Numbered from the stretch's first letter, positions 8,989-18,197 are shown. The stretch is 64,000 nucleotides of DNA from Nitrososphaeria archaeon (GCA_027078545.1 JALWXN010000004.1:330737-394736); one strand, 5' to 3'. Numbers and translations are program-made. The notes: a model not told the origin generated them from the sequence alone.

Positions 8989-9040
8989 CTTAATAAATCG
9001 GCTCCACCCCCATCTAGTAGAATCTATTATCGCCGAGGTG
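8989..9040 (+). promoter_or_regulatory. Promoter and Shine-Dalgarno of the cdv cluster
   Basis: TTAATAAATC at 8989-8998 is TATA-like. A start near 9023 leaves a short leader with GAGGTG at 9035-9040, six bases before ATG 9047. These two signals together favour ATG 9047 over the in-frame ATG 8984, which would lie upstream of the transcription start. Confidence 0.5.
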
Positions 9041-9046
9041 TCCGGG

Positions 9047-9712
9047 ATGGTCGACTTTAGGGATCTCTGGACCGGGAAGAAGGAGGGATTCGCCGACAGT
9101 ATGAAGCGTGGACTGAAGCCGCAGCGCAACATCAGGCCGAAGATCGACAGCGCTATCAAGCTCCTCAACAAGCAGATCAATAAGCTCGACGCCTCCATAA
9201 GGAATCTGAAGCAGAAGGACCAGATCTACTTCGCGAAGGTTGTCCAGGCTATCAAGGATCACGACAAGACTATGGCCACCCTTTATGCTAATGAGCTGGT
9301 CGAGATTAGGAAGGCTATTAGGACTCTTAAGCAGGCTAAGTATGCCCTGCAGAGCGTGGTTGTGAGGCTGCAGACTGTGCAGAACATAAGCGACGCGGCT
9401 GCCGAGGTACTGCCCGCTATGCAGGTGCTTAAGAATGTTAGGAGCATGATCTCCGTGATCATACCCACTGTCGATGAGGGCTTCGCCCAGATCAACGATG
9501 TCTTTGAGAACCTGATATGGGAGGCTAGCCAGAGCAGCGACACAACAACATCTATAGCCACGGCTAGTGACGAGGCTCTGAAGATCATCCACGAGGCTGA
9601 GAAGAAGGCTAAGGAGGAGATGAGGCGGGAGCTGCCCGGTATACCTGAGGCTGTTGCCGAGTCTGAGGAGGGCTACGGCGAGAGTGGTGAGTATGGCGGC
9701 TTCCGCTTCTAG
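9047..9712 (+). CDS. cdvB2: ESCRT-III-like protein, CdvB paralogue without winged helix
   Basis: A 221-residue ESCRT-III-fold protein: basic N terminus (RGLKPQRNIRPKIDSAIKLL), long alternating helices (IRTLKQAKYALQSVVVRLQ) and an acidic, glycine-rich C terminus. A proline motif, ELPGIPEAV, near residue 197 looks like an MIM2 motif that binds the MIT domain of CdvC. It lacks the C-terminal winged helix of CdvB, as in the CdvB1/B2/B3 paralogues that constrict the division neck. Here it heads the cdvA-cdvB-cdvC cluster. Which paralogue subtype it represents cannot be decided by eye. Confidence 0.85.
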   Translation: MVDFRDLWTGKKEGFADSMKRGLKPQRNIRPKIDSAIKLLNKQINKLDASIRNLKQKDQIYFAKVVQAIKDHDKTMATLYANELVEIRKAIRTLKQAKYALQSVVVRLQTVQNISDAAAEVLPAMQVLKNVRSMISVIIPTVDEGFAQINDVFENLIWEASQSSDTTTSIATASDEALKIIHEAEKKAKEEMRRELPGIPEAVAESEEGYGESGEYGGFRF

Positions 9713-10373
9713 ACCCCACCCCTCATCTTTTTACCACTTGATTGGTAGGAATGTTGTTGAGAGGTATGGACGTTTCAGGGGGCGTGTAGTCTCCTATAAG
9801 GTCACCTCGGATGGTGAGCTGGATAAGGTCTTCATCTCGAACGACGGCTTCATAATGTATAAGACCCCGTCCTCCCTCATCCTGGATGGGAAGGTCGTGA
9901 TGATCGTCCCCCCGCCCATTAAGAGGGCGAGGGAGGTCTTGGATGAGCTTGAATACATATATCTCCAGATGAAGACCCTCAACAACATCTTCTCCATAGA
10001 CTCCCGCTGGGGGTATGTGGAGAAGTATTACCGCATGTTCAGGACCCGGTTCGAGTCACTCCTGAAGGAGGTTAACCGGGTCCTGAGGAGCCTGGAGAAT
10101 AGGAGGCGTAGGCTCAACGAGTTGATAGCCGAGTATAAGGAGGGGCTCTTCACCCTCCAGCTCGCCCAGGAGTCTGGGCGGGTGGATCCAAACATCTATA
10201 AGGCATGCTACGCGGAGGTCTCTGAGGAGATCCTCCGCCTAAGCAATGAGCTTGAGGAGGTTGAGAACATCATATCCGACATCTCAACCTCCCAGAACCA
10301 GATACTCGAGATCATGAACTCGATTGAGGAGAGGTTGAAGGAGGTGGAGGGTTATGAAGTTGAGGAGGTTTAG
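9693..10373 (+). CDS. cdvA: Cell division protein CdvA
   Basis: Residues about 12-75 form a PRC-barrel-like domain (LIGRNVVERYGRFRGRVVSYK, then VFISNDGFIMYK) followed by a long coiled coil (LLKEVNRVLRSLENRRRRLNELI) as in CdvA, the crenarchaeal protein that marks the division plane and recruits CdvB. The start is uncertain: ATG 9693, overlapping cdvB2 by 20 bases, keeps the FYHLIGR lead-in expected for the barrel; TTG 9738 would remove it. The C terminus (EVEGYEVEEV) overlaps cdvB by 20 bases, so the two are probably translated together. Confidence 0.85.
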   Translation: MAASASRPHPSSFYHLIGRNVVERYGRFRGRVVSYKVTSDGELDKVFISNDGFIMYKTPSSLILDGKVVMIVPPPIKRAREVLDELEYIYLQMKTLNNIFSIDSRWGYVEKYYRMFRTRFESLLKEVNRVLRSLENRRRRLNELIAEYKEGLFTLQLAQESGRVDPNIYKACYAEVSEEILRLSNELEEVENIISDISTSQNQILEIMNSIEERLKEVEGYEVEEV

Positions 10374-11238
10374 GTTTGGGGAGATTATCCAGGTTTATGA
10401 TCAGATGGGTAGGCAGCTATACGTCTACAGGGGACGCCTATCGATGGAGCTGGCCAAGGTGAATAATAGGCTGGAGAAGCTGCAGGAGTACATGGATCTC
10501 TATAAGGAGCGTGGAGACCTTGAGATGGCGGCTATCTATGCTAGGGAGTATAAGGCCCTCTACGTTGTGAGGGAGATTCTCTGGCACATGATCCTACGCC
10601 TAGACGGTGTGATGGCTAGGATCGACACGGTTAAGAAGCTGGCCTCCGGCTTCGACGGTATGGGCGACACATTGAAGGCTGTGAGTGACGTGATTAAGGT
10701 TGCCGGCCCAGCTGTCTCGGGCTTCGAGGAGCTGGCCAGGAATCTATACACCGGCTATACTGAGCTGGTGGTAGATGCATCTGTCCCCGTGACTAACATG
10801 TATGTAGCCCCTGTGGAGGATGCTAAGGAGATCCTACGCAACATAGAGAAGGATGTTGTGAAGGAGTTGGCTAAGAAGTTCCCAAAGATCCCCAGGGATA
10901 TAGAGGTGAGTCCAGAGGCGATACCAAAGCTTGTGAATAGGCTCTACGAGGCCATAGCCACGGATGGCGGTGTGGCCGAGGTCATGGTGAAGCCGAGGGA
11001 TGAGGAGGTTGTGGGTATTGTCAGGGTCTCCCTGAATAGGGAGGAGCTCTACAGGGTCTCTATGCACAGGCTGGAGAGGCTTGAGAGGGCGGTCCTCAAC
11101 TACCTCCTGAAGAACTATAGGGGTGGGGAGGTTTCACTCAACCTCTTCAGGTTTGCCAGGGCCTATAGGACCACGCCTATGAAGGTTCTTGACGCGCTAT
11201 ACTCCCTGAGTGAGATAGGGTTGATTAGGTTTGGGTAG
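10354..11238 (+). CDS. cdvB: Cell division protein CdvB (ESCRT-III with C-terminal winged helix)
   Basis: A 294-residue protein. Residues about 25-170 are the helical ESCRT-III core; a proline-rich stretch KFPKIPRDIEVSPEAIP near 175-195 fits an MIM2-like motif for the CdvC MIT domain; the last 65 residues form a winged helix (AVLNYLLKNYRGGEVSLN, then TPMKVLDALYSLSEIGLI) that binds CdvA in Sulfolobales. ATG 10354 has GGAGGG just upstream. It overlaps cdvA and is separated from cdvC by no more than a few bases. Confidence 0.9.
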   Translation: MKLRRFRFGEIIQVYDQMGRQLYVYRGRLSMELAKVNNRLEKLQEYMDLYKERGDLEMAAIYAREYKALYVVREILWHMILRLDGVMARIDTVKKLASGFDGMGDTLKAVSDVIKVAGPAVSGFEELARNLYTGYTELVVDASVPVTNMYVAPVEDAKEILRNIEKDVVKELAKKFPKIPRDIEVSPEAIPKLVNRLYEAIATDGGVAEVMVKPRDEEVVGIVRVSLNREELYRVSMHRLERLERAVLNYLLKNYRGGEVSLNLFRFARAYRTTPMKVLDALYSLSEIGLIRFG

Positions 11239-11249
11239 TGTGGTGTGGC

Positions 11250-12428
11250 ATGAGGAGCCTGAGAGACCCTGAAGAGATACGGTTGATGCGGGATCAGGCG
11301 GCCCAGTACGCCAATATGGCGGTCCAGGCCGATAAGAGGGGGGTGACCTCCCTCGCCATCAGCTACTATAACAAGGCGATCGACCTCCTCACGGAGCTCA
11401 TCAATATCGAGGAGTCGCCGGAGATACGTAGGATGTATAGGAAGGCCCTTCGCCAGTATAGGGATAGGGTTAACTATTTGAGGGGGGTCTCCTCAGGCTC
11501 CGTTAGGAATGTCTCGAGCCTCGGTGTGAGGGAGGGCGGCCCCTCTGGCCAGGAGCATGGGAAGGAGGATGTATTAGTCCCCTTCAAGTCCAGCATTACG
11601 TGGGATGAGATTATTGGTCTTGAGGAGGCTAAGAAGACTATTCGCCAGTCCATCGTATACCCTGTGAAGAGGCCCGACCTCTTCCCCCTAGGCTTCCCTA
11701 GGGCTATACTCCTCTACGGCCCGCCTGGATGTGGTAAGACCAGTATAGCGGCGGCCCTCTCCAACGAGATCGAGGCTGAGTTCTATCCAGTCGACGCGAC
11801 GATGATCATGTCTAAGTGGCTGGGTGAGAGTGAGAAGAGGGTTGCCAAGATATTCAACTATCTCAGGGAGAGGGCCCGTGAGAGGCCCGTCATCCTCTAT
11901 ATTGATGAGGTGGACTCGATACTCAGTGTTAGGAATAGTGAGGTGGGTGGTGAGCTCAGGGTTAGGAACCAGTTCCTCAGCGAGATGGATGGCCTTAAGA
12001 CTAAGGAGATGTCTGACCTCCCACTCTTCATAGTGGCGAGTACCAATAGGCCTTGGGACCTGGACATGGGTTTTATCAGGCGTTTCCAGAAGAGGATCTA
12101 TATTCCTCCTCCTGATAAGAGGACTAGGAAGCAGCTCTTCCAATACTTCCTATCGAAGGTCTCCCACTCCGACGATATAGACCTAGACTTCCTCGCAGAC
12201 TATACCCGTGACTATACCCCGAGCGATATTAGGGATGTTGTCCAGACTGCTGTCATCGAGGTTGTCTCCGAGCTCTTCGAGAGTGGCCGTGCCTCAGACC
12301 CGAATGCCAAGCCGAGGCCCCTGACGATGGATGATCTTAAGCATGCCTTGAAGAGGGTGAAGCCCAGTATATCCAGGACCCTGCTCAACGCCTATGAGCA
12401 GTGGACGAGTAGGTTCAAGAGTATATAG
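11250..12428 (+). CDS. cdvC: AAA ATPase CdvC (Vps4-like)
   Basis: A 392-residue protein with an N-terminal MIT domain (helices from about residue 10 to 85, e.g. AISYYNKAIDLLTELIN), a linker, then a Vps4-type AAA domain: Walker A GPPGCGKTS near residue 157, Walker B ILYIDEVDSI, sensor VASTNRPWDLD and arginine finger region FIRRFQKRIYIPPP. It remodels CdvB polymers during cell division. ATG 11250 is preferred because GGTG precedes it; the in-frame GTG 11238 overlaps the cdvB stop and is possible. It converges with aspS with two bases between the stops. Confidence 0.93.
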   Translation: MRSLRDPEEIRLMRDQAAQYANMAVQADKRGVTSLAISYYNKAIDLLTELINIEESPEIRRMYRKALRQYRDRVNYLRGVSSGSVRNVSSLGVREGGPSGQEHGKEDVLVPFKSSITWDEIIGLEEAKKTIRQSIVYPVKRPDLFPLGFPRAILLYGPPGCGKTSIAAALSNEIEAEFYPVDATMIMSKWLGESEKRVAKIFNYLRERARERPVILYIDEVDSILSVRNSEVGGELRVRNQFLSEMDGLKTKEMSDLPLFIVASTNRPWDLDMGFIRRFQKRIYIPPPDKRTRKQLFQYFLSKVSHSDDIDLDFLADYTRDYTPSDIRDVVQTAVIEVVSELFESGRASDPNAKPRPLTMDDLKHALKRVKPSISRTLLNAYEQWTSRFKSI

Positions 12429-12430
12429 GG

Positions 12431-13705
12431 CTAGGGGGTAACCGTCTCCGGGTCCCTCGGGTAGAGGACGACCTCCCTGATGTTCTCCGCCCCCGTTATC
12501 AGCTGTACCAATCTGTCGAGGCCTAGGCCGAACCCTGCGTGTGGGGGCATCCCGTACTGGTAGTACCTTATGTGGTACTCGAAGCTCTCTATGTTGAGGC
12601 CCTTGTCCACTATGTTCTTCCTGAGCTCGGTGTATCTATGCTCCCTCGTCCCGCCGGAGGCTAGCTCTAGGTTGCCGTGCATGAGGTCGAAGGACTGGGT
12701 GTAGTCGCCCACCCTGTAGATGTAGAAGGGCTTGGTGTCCCATGGCCAGTCTACTATGAAGTAGAAGCCCCTATACTTCTCCGCTATTATGTTTAGTGCC
12801 TCGCTGTCGAAATCCTCACCCCATTTAAGCTCCTTCCCCCTACTCCTGACGAGCTCGAGTAGGGTGTCGTACTTCACCCTCTCTATCCTGGCTGGTGGTG
12901 CTGGTGGCTCCCTACCTATGATCCTGAAGAGCTCCTCCTCTTCCCTTATCCCCTCCAAGACGTGTCTGATGAGTCTCTCCAGTATGTCCATCGCCTCGTT
13001 ATAGTCTATATAGGCTCCCTCGAAGTCTACCGAGGTGAACTCGGTGAGGTGTTTCCTGGTGTGGCTCTTCTCTGCGCGGTAGAACTGGGCTATCTCGAAT
13101 ACGTAGGTCAGCCCCATAACCGCCTGCTCCTTGTATAGCTGTGGGCTCTGGGCTAGGTATGCCTGCCTCCCGAAGTAGTCTACCTTGAAGAGCTCCGCCC
13201 CACCTTCTGAGGCAGTGGCTATAATCTTGGGTGTGTCTATCTCCACCGCCCCTATGCTGTAGAAGTAGTCTCGTATAAGTCTCTTAACCTTGGCCCTTAT
13301 CCTGAAGATCGCGTTTATCCTCTCTATCCGGAGGCTCAGCGGCCTATACTCTATCAGTGTTGGTAGGCTGGCCGGTGTCCTGCCTGTAGGGTCTATGGGT
13401 AGTGGGTGGTTGGCCTGGGAGACTAGGAAGTATTTGGAGGGTATCACCTCGTACGTGTCTTTATACCTGTTCACCCTCCCGACAACGCTTATCACGCTCT
13501 GCCTCTGGGTGGCTAGGGCCCTGTTATAGATGCTCGGGTTCCCATCCTTCTTTATCGTTAGCTGCACCCTACCCCATCCATCCCTAAGTGTTATGAACAT
13601 TATGTTTCCGAGGATACGCTTATCCTCCACCCATCCATAGAGCTTGACCTCTCTACCCTCATACTTGGGGATGTCGACCGTCCTAATCTTCTCTGGCTGT
13701 GTCAT
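12431..13705 (-). CDS. aspS: Aspartyl-tRNA synthetase, archaeal type
   Basis: A 424-residue class II synthetase. Residues 1-105 are an OB-fold anticodon-binding domain (VKLYGWVEDKRILGNIMFITLRD); the core has motif 2 (FEIAQFYRAEKSHTRKHLTEF) and motif 3 (GFGLGLDRLVQLI). ELASGGTREHRY is the AspRS-type version of the region that in AsnRS reads IVGGSMREER, so aspartate is favoured. No tRNA-Asn-discriminating residue is assessed here, so nondiscriminating activity remains open. ATG 13705 gives the expected N terminus. It is a single gene between cdvC and the divergent sucC. Confidence 0.88.
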   Translation of the reverse strand: MTQPEKIRTVDIPKYEGREVKLYGWVEDKRILGNIMFITLRDGWGRVQLTIKKDGNPSIYNRALATQRQSVISVVGRVNRYKDTYEVIPSKYFLVSQANHPLPIDPTGRTPASLPTLIEYRPLSLRIERINAIFRIRAKVKRLIRDYFYSIGAVEIDTPKIIATASEGGAELFKVDYFGRQAYLAQSPQLYKEQAVMGLTYVFEIAQFYRAEKSHTRKHLTEFTSVDFEGAYIDYNEAMDILERLIRHVLEGIREEEELFRIIGREPPAPPARIERVKYDTLLELVRSRGKELKWGEDFDSEALNIIAEKYRGFYFIVDWPWDTKPFYIYRVGDYTQSFDLMHGNLELASGGTREHRYTELRKNIVDKGLNIESFEYHIRYYQYGMPPHAGFGLGLDRLVQLITGAENIREVVLYPRDPETVTP

Positions 13706-13821
13706 ACCAATCCTATTGTTGGGTATTGGTTATATTGGTTTTGGTCCCCCCTTATATAGCCGGTGAAGAGTATCTGTTAATTCAACGTGGCCCCGGTGAA
13801 TGGGTCTGTGGGGTGTATATA

Positions 13822-14949
13822 ATGTTCCTGTTGGAGCATGAGGGGAAGGAGATACTGAGGAGGTATGGGGTTAGGACTCCTAGGGGTGTAGTGGTTACTA
13901 GGGATGATCTTGATAGGCTTGATAGCATGGTGGAGGAGTATCCCGTCATCGTGAAGGCCCAGTTCCTATTCGGTGGTAGGGGGAAGGCTGGGGCTGTGAA
14001 GAAGGCTGACAACCCCAAGGAGCTCCGAGAGGTTGTTGAGAAGCTCTTCCAGCTCGAGGTGAGGGGGGCTACGCCTGAGCGCCTATTGATCGAGGAGTTC
14101 GTCCCCCATGAGGAGGAATACTACATAAGTATCATGGCCTCTAAGTCGGATAAGTCCCTCCTCCTCCTAGCCTCTAGGTATGGAGGTGTAGATGTGGAGG
14201 AGCTGGCCCGTATGGGGAGGCATATACTAAGGATCTCCCTATCCCCTGACGAGGCCCCCATGGATAACGTGTATAGGGCGGTGGCAAAGACCTTCTTCGG
14301 CTCCGTCGACAGGGATCTCGTATCCAAGGTTGCCGGGCTTGTTAAGCCACTCTTCGACGCTGTCCTGGGTGAGGATCTCCTACTCGTGGAGATAAATCCC
14401 CTCGTATTCCTGGGCGACGGCTTCATGGCCCTGGACGCGAAGGTAATCATTGATGACAACGCTGGTTTCAGGAGGGATGTAACGGGCTTCTACGAGTATA
14501 ACAGGTCGATGACGGAGGGTGAGAGGATAGCCCGTGAGACGGGCTTCGCATATGTGCCGTTGAAGGGTGATATAGCCGTTATAGGTAATGGCGCGGGCCT
14601 AGTCATGGCCACTCTGGACCTGGTGAAGTATTATGGTGGTGAGCCGGCCTGCTTCCTAGACGTTGGTGGAGGGGCCTCTGCCGATAGGATTGCGAAGGCC
14701 CTGGAGGTTGTGTATAGGGAGGTCTCCCCCAAGAGGATATTCATCAACATATTTGCTGGCATAACGAGGTGTGACGAGGTGGCTAAGGGTATTGTGGAGG
14801 CTGTGGATAGGGTTGGCATACCCCCGGAGATGTTCGTCATCAGGCTTGTGGGGACGTTGGAGGATGTCGGCAGGGAGATCCTGGAGTCCCGTGGGTTCCG
14901 CGTCTATAAGGATATGGATGAGGCGGCTAAGGAGGTGGTGAAGATATGA
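13822..14949 (+). CDS. sucC: Succinyl-CoA synthetase beta subunit (or other acyl-CoA synthetase)
   Basis: A 375-residue ATP-grasp protein with the family's start MFLLEHEGKEILRRYGV, the nucleotide-binding segment KAQFLFGGRGKAGAVK, ATP-grasp residues in VEINPLVF and the CoA-ligase domain motif FLDVGGGASADRIAKAL. With SucD it interconverts succinyl-CoA and succinate with ATP formation in the TCA cycle. ATG 13822 matches family starts; an upstream extension exists but is unlike the family. The stop overlaps the sucD ATG by four bases. Confidence 0.9.
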   Translation: MFLLEHEGKEILRRYGVRTPRGVVVTRDDLDRLDSMVEEYPVIVKAQFLFGGRGKAGAVKKADNPKELREVVEKLFQLEVRGATPERLLIEEFVPHEEEYYISIMASKSDKSLLLLASRYGGVDVEELARMGRHILRISLSPDEAPMDNVYRAVAKTFFGSVDRDLVSKVAGLVKPLFDAVLGEDLLLVEINPLVFLGDGFMALDAKVIIDDNAGFRRDVTGFYEYNRSMTEGERIARETGFAYVPLKGDIAVIGNGAGLVMATLDLVKYYGGEPACFLDVGGGASADRIAKALEVVYREVSPKRIFINIFAGITRCDEVAKGIVEAVDRVGIPPEMFVIRLVGTLEDVGREILESRGFRVYKDMDEAAKEVVKI

Positions 14950-15830
14950 TCCTGCCAGGCATAATAGATAGGGAGGTTAGGCTCCTGGTACAGGGGATCA
15001 CTGGGAGGCAGGGACGGTTCCACACTGAGCAGATGCTTAAGTACGGCACGAAGGTAGTGGCTGGCGTTACTCCTGGAAAGGGTGGCCAGGAGGTGCATGG
15101 CGTACCTGTATATGACACTGTGGAGGAGGCTGTTAGGGAGGCTGATCCAACAGCATCGATCATATTTGTACCGGCCCCATATGCCCTCGACGCAGCTGCC
15201 GAGTCTATCCTGAATGGCCTGAGCCCAGTAGTCGTGATAACGGAGGGTATCCCGGCGCTGGACACTCTAAGGATGGTCTCCATGGCTAGTAGGAGGGGGG
15301 TGAGGATCATAGGGCCTAACACGCCGGGGGTCATCATCCCGGGCTATACAAAGATCGGTATCATGCCTAACCAGTACTTCTCGGAGGGCCGCGTAGCGAT
15401 AGTCTCGAGGAGTGGGACGCTTACATATGAGATTTCTAAGCAGCTCCTTGATAGGGGGCTGGGCCAGAGGATAGTCGTGGGTGTGGGTGGTGACTACGTG
15501 ATTGGGACGAGCTTCGTCGATGTGTTGAGGGCTCTCAAGGATGATGAGAGGACTGATGCTGTGGTCATAATCGGTGAGATCGGTGGTGATGATGAGGAGA
15601 GGGCTGCCCGATACATTAGGGAGAGCGGCTTCGACAAGCCTGTCGTCGCCTATATAGCTGGTAGGACCGCCCCTGAGGGTAAGAGGATGGGGCATGCGGG
15701 GGCTATAGTCTCTGAGGGCTCTGGCACGGCTGAGTCGAAGATACAGAGTTTTAAGGATGTGGGGGCATATATAGCGTATAGGCCTTCGGAGGTTGCCCAG
15801 ATAGTGGCGGAGGTGCTAGGTGTTGAGTGA
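14946..15830 (+). CDS. sucD: Succinyl-CoA synthetase alpha subunit
   Basis: A 294-residue protein with the N-terminal CoA-binding Rossmann domain ([17 protein letters not shown]), GPNTPGVI, and the phosphohistidine motif [17 protein letters not shown] near residue 243. Length and motif order are standard. It is translated by ATG overlap with sucC. Its last eleven bases overlap the start region of the ribosomal protein L40e gene. Confidence 0.93.
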   Translation: MILPGIIDREVRLLVQGITGRQGRFHTEQMLKYGTKVVAGVTPGKGGQEVHGVPVYDTVEEAVREADPTASIIFVPAPYALDAAAESILNGLSPVVVITEGIPALDTLRMVSMASRRGVRIIGPNTPGVIIPGYTKIGIMPNQYFSEGRVAIVSRSGTLTYEISKQLLDRGLGQRIVVGVGGDYVIGTSFVDVLRALKDDERTDAVVIIGEIGGDDEERAARYIRESGFDKPVVAYIAGRTAPEGKRMGHAGAIVSEGSGTAESKIQSFKDVGAYIAYRPSEVAQIVAEVLGVE

Positions 15831-15993
15831 GGACGTCGCCATAGATAAGAGGGCCTTGGCCCAGAGGTATAGGCTATACTACAAGATATGCCGTAACTGT
15901 GGCGCTAGGAACCCGCCGAGCGCGGTGAAATGTAGGAAGTGTAAGAGTAAGAATCTGAGATGGAAGAAGAGGATGAAGGGTATGAAGAAGTAG
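15820..15993 (+). CDS. rpl40e: Large ribosomal subunit protein L40e
   Basis: A short basic protein of 57 residues (GTG 15820) or 56 (TTG 15823) with the L40e core KRALAQRYRLYYKICRNC and a zinc ribbon CRNCGARNPPSAVKCRKC, ending in KKRMKGMKK. The start lies inside the sucD gene; GGAGGTG at 15809-15815 is well spaced for either start. It ends three bases before the 3' end of a tRNA-Val on the other strand. Conservation of the motif makes the call secure; only the exact start is open. Confidence 0.88.
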   Translation: MLSEDVAIDKRALAQRYRLYYKICRNCGARNPPSAVKCRKCKSKNLRWKKRMKGMKK

Positions 15994-15995
15994 CT

Positions 15996-16071
15996 TGGTG
16001 GGCCCGCCCGGACTCGAACCGGGGACCTCCGGCGTGTGAGGCCGGCGTCATAGCCTCTAGACCACGGGCCC
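15996..16071 (-). tRNA. tRNA-Val (CAC)
   Basis: On the minus strand the seven-base acceptor stem GGGCCCG pairs with CGGGCCC, the anticodon stem CCGGC/GCCGG closes a CTCACAC loop with anticodon CAC, and the T-arm contains GGTTCGAGTCC. The CCA end is encoded (TGG at plus 15996-15998). No intron. It converges with the L40e gene three bases away. Confidence 0.93.
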
Positions 16072-16132
16072 ACTCGACACTATATATTTTTCTATCCCGG
16101 GGGATGATTTAAGCCTTTACAGTGGATTGGGG

Positions 16133-16690
16133 ATGAGGCTGGGTATTACTGGCACGCCTGGCACTGGTAAGACAACGATATCGAGGCTGCTTGGCGAGGC
16201 ATTGGGGCTCCCAGTCATCCATCTAGACGACGTCATTATTAGGGAGGGGCTTGTAGAGGGGTTTGACGAGAGGCGTGGGAGCCTCGTAGCTGATGTGGAG
16301 CGGGTTACAGAGGCCGCCCCTAGACTAGTCAGTGTCGACGGTGTGTATGAGGGCCTATCAATAATCTATATAGAGGATCCAAGCGTCTTCGACTGGATTG
16401 TTGTCCTTAGGTGTAGCCCCTACGTCTTGGAGGAGCGGCTTAGGGCGAAGGGCTTCCCCGAGGAGAAGGTTAGGGAGAACGTTGAGGCTGAGATCCTGGA
16501 TATAGTCTATTCCGAGGCACTCAGGATATATGGTGGGAAGGTTCTCCAGGTAGATAATACCGGGGATCCCCGTGAGACTGTGGAGCGGATCATGGATAAG
16601 CTGGGTAGGGGTGACGCTAGGTGCGACTCTGTGGACTGGCTGGGCCTGATATATGAGAGGGGTGATTTCCAACGCTTCTTCCGTGGCTAG
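16133..16690 (+). CDS. Adenylate kinase AK6/Fap7 family
   Basis: A 185-residue P-loop kinase with Walker A GTPGTGKTTIS at residue 6-16 and the broken AK6 pattern (HLDDVI, DGVYEGLS, VVLRCSPYVLEERLRAKG, then VDNTGDP). AK6/Fap7 proteins have adenylate kinase activity and, in archaea and eukaryotes, help 40S/30S maturation with S11. ATG 16133 begins directly at the P-loop strand. Its stop overlaps the stop of the convergent HerA-like gene by four bases. Confidence 0.88.
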   Translation: MRLGITGTPGTGKTTISRLLGEALGLPVIHLDDVIIREGLVEGFDERRGSLVADVERVTEAAPRLVSVDGVYEGLSIIYIEDPSVFDWIVVLRCSPYVLEERLRAKGFPEEKVRENVEAEILDIVYSEALRIYGGKVLQVDNTGDPRETVERIMDKLGRGDARCDSVDWLGLIYERGDFQRFFRG

Positions 16691-18183
16691 GCGTTGGGCT
16701 CTATCCTGACAGGGAATGGTAGTGGGTTCCTACTATCCTTTACCAGTGCCTCCCCAACGCCTAGCTGCTTCACATACTCTATCTGCTCCTCATTCATAGA
16801 GACGATGTTCCTGATGTATGTCAGGTCCTCCCACCCTGTTAGGCGGTGGATTATGACTAGCCCTGCGTTCTTCAGTGGGGCCTTCGCTATCTGGGAGGGG
16901 AACTGGGTTATAATTGCTATGGCCTCCCCGAACTTACGTATCTCATCCATGATCTTCTCCGCCACTGTTGGTGGGTCGTACTCTCTACGGGCTGGTATTA
17001 GGTAGCGGGCCTCCTCGAGTACTGTTACGTGGCTTAGGCTCTTCATACCGCTGAGCCTCTGGTGGTTAAAGAGCCTCTTGAGTAGTATGTATCCGAATAT
17101 CTTCCTGAGGTTAACCTCGTGTATATGTCCAAGCTCTATCACGGTGTTCCTCTGGACTATATCCTCTATCCTTATGGTCTCCCCCTGGCCGAATATCTTG
17201 GCTCCTTGGCCCGCCACTAGTTGTTTCAGCCTCCTGAGTAGGGCTGCCTTGGTCTCGTGCTCGCTATAGGATTTTATGGGGAACTGTTCTATGATGCTTA
17301 TCAATGCCCTTATGTTGGGCTCCTTCTCGCCTACTAGGTGGTATCTCGAGTATGTCGCCTCTAGTGCGGTCTTGAAGAAGTATTGCTGTGGATGGGTGAA
17401 TCCGTAGACCTCGCTGAATATGTCGGTGATTATGGATGCGCTGTCCTCTATGTCCCCCTCATCCTTTATGGGGTTGAGCACCGCCTCCCCTAGTCCAGGC
17501 CTTATGACTAGGTCTAAGTTCTTGAGCTTCGATGCATACTCGTTGTGGTAGTCTAGGACTAGGTATGGGGTGTCCCTTGGGAGCTGGTTGAGTATGGTGG
17601 CTATCGTGGTGGTCTTGCCCATCCCTGTGGAGCCTATGCATGCTATGTGGCTGGATAGCTGGTCTATGGGTATTACGTAGTCCTCACCCGTGTCTACCAG
17701 TCTGCCCAGCCTTATAGTAGCCTTACCAGGCCTGCTCTGGACGGGTAGTTTGAATAGTCCCCTAGGCTTGACCAGCTGTAGGTCTCCCCCGGACTCGAAC
17801 CTTATGTAGTGCTCCCCCCTACCACCATTCCTCAGTCTCCACCTGTATATCGTCGATATCTCTCCATCACCTACTAGCTCCACCTCGTAGTCTGGGAATG
17901 CTGTTAGGACTATATTCCTTATTGCCTGTGCCTTTGAGAGGGCGGCCTCCCTAGAATCTCCCCTGGTGACTATGTATAGGCCTTCGTGCCTCCCGTCGAC
18001 GTAGTGTATTATCTGTACTGGTATGTGGAGGTTCTTGAAGGCCTTGATCATGTTCCTATAGGCTGTGACGTGTTGATAGGCCTTCACCCTCCCCTCATCT
18101 ATCTCTGGGCTGCTCCCCAGTATCTTCACCCCGGCCATATACTCCCTCTTCGACCCGTTTAGCCTAGGGATTAGCCTCTTCAT
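16687..18183 (-). CDS. HerA/VirB4-like hexameric ATPase
   Basis: A 498-residue protein with Walker A IGSTGMGKTTT near residue 185, a following YLVLDYHNEY strand, and a HerA-type Walker B VTVLEEARYLIP near residue 395 with ITQFPSQIAK downstream (sensor Q). The N-terminal 150 residues do not show the HAS-barrel I expect of DNA-repair HerA. No NurA nuclease is adjacent; instead the gene starts 14 bases after a mini-pilin gene in an operon with a VirB11-type ATPase. This context resembles the VirB4-like CedB/TedB ATPases of crenarchaeal DNA-exchange systems. Family HerA/FtsK is certain; the conjugation-like role is inferred. Confidence 0.75.
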   Translation of the reverse strand: MKRLIPRLNGSKREYMAGVKILGSSPEIDEGRVKAYQHVTAYRNMIKAFKNLHIPVQIIHYVDGRHEGLYIVTRGDSREAALSKAQAIRNIVLTAFPDYEVELVGDGEISTIYRWRLRNGGRGEHYIRFESGGDLQLVKPRGLFKLPVQSRPGKATIRLGRLVDTGEDYVIPIDQLSSHIACIGSTGMGKTTTIATILNQLPRDTPYLVLDYHNEYASKLKNLDLVIRPGLGEAVLNPIKDEGDIEDSASIITDIFSEVYGFTHPQQYFFKTALEATYSRYHLVGEKEPNIRALISIIEQFPIKSYSEHETKAALLRRLKQLVAGQGAKIFGQGETIRIEDIVQRNTVIELGHIHEVNLRKIFGYILLKRLFNHQRLSGMKSLSHVTVLEEARYLIPARREYDPPTVAEKIMDEIRKFGEAIAIITQFPSQIAKAPLKNAGLVIIHRLTGWEDLTYIRNIVSMNEEQIEYVKQLGVGEALVKDSRNPLPFPVRIEPNA

Positions 18184-18197
18184 CTATCCTGTCCCCT

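Noticed and set aside
16115..16132. TTTACAGTGGATTGGGG as an ORB-like box before the AK6 gene
   Set aside because: It is a single weak match in a short gap without skew change.
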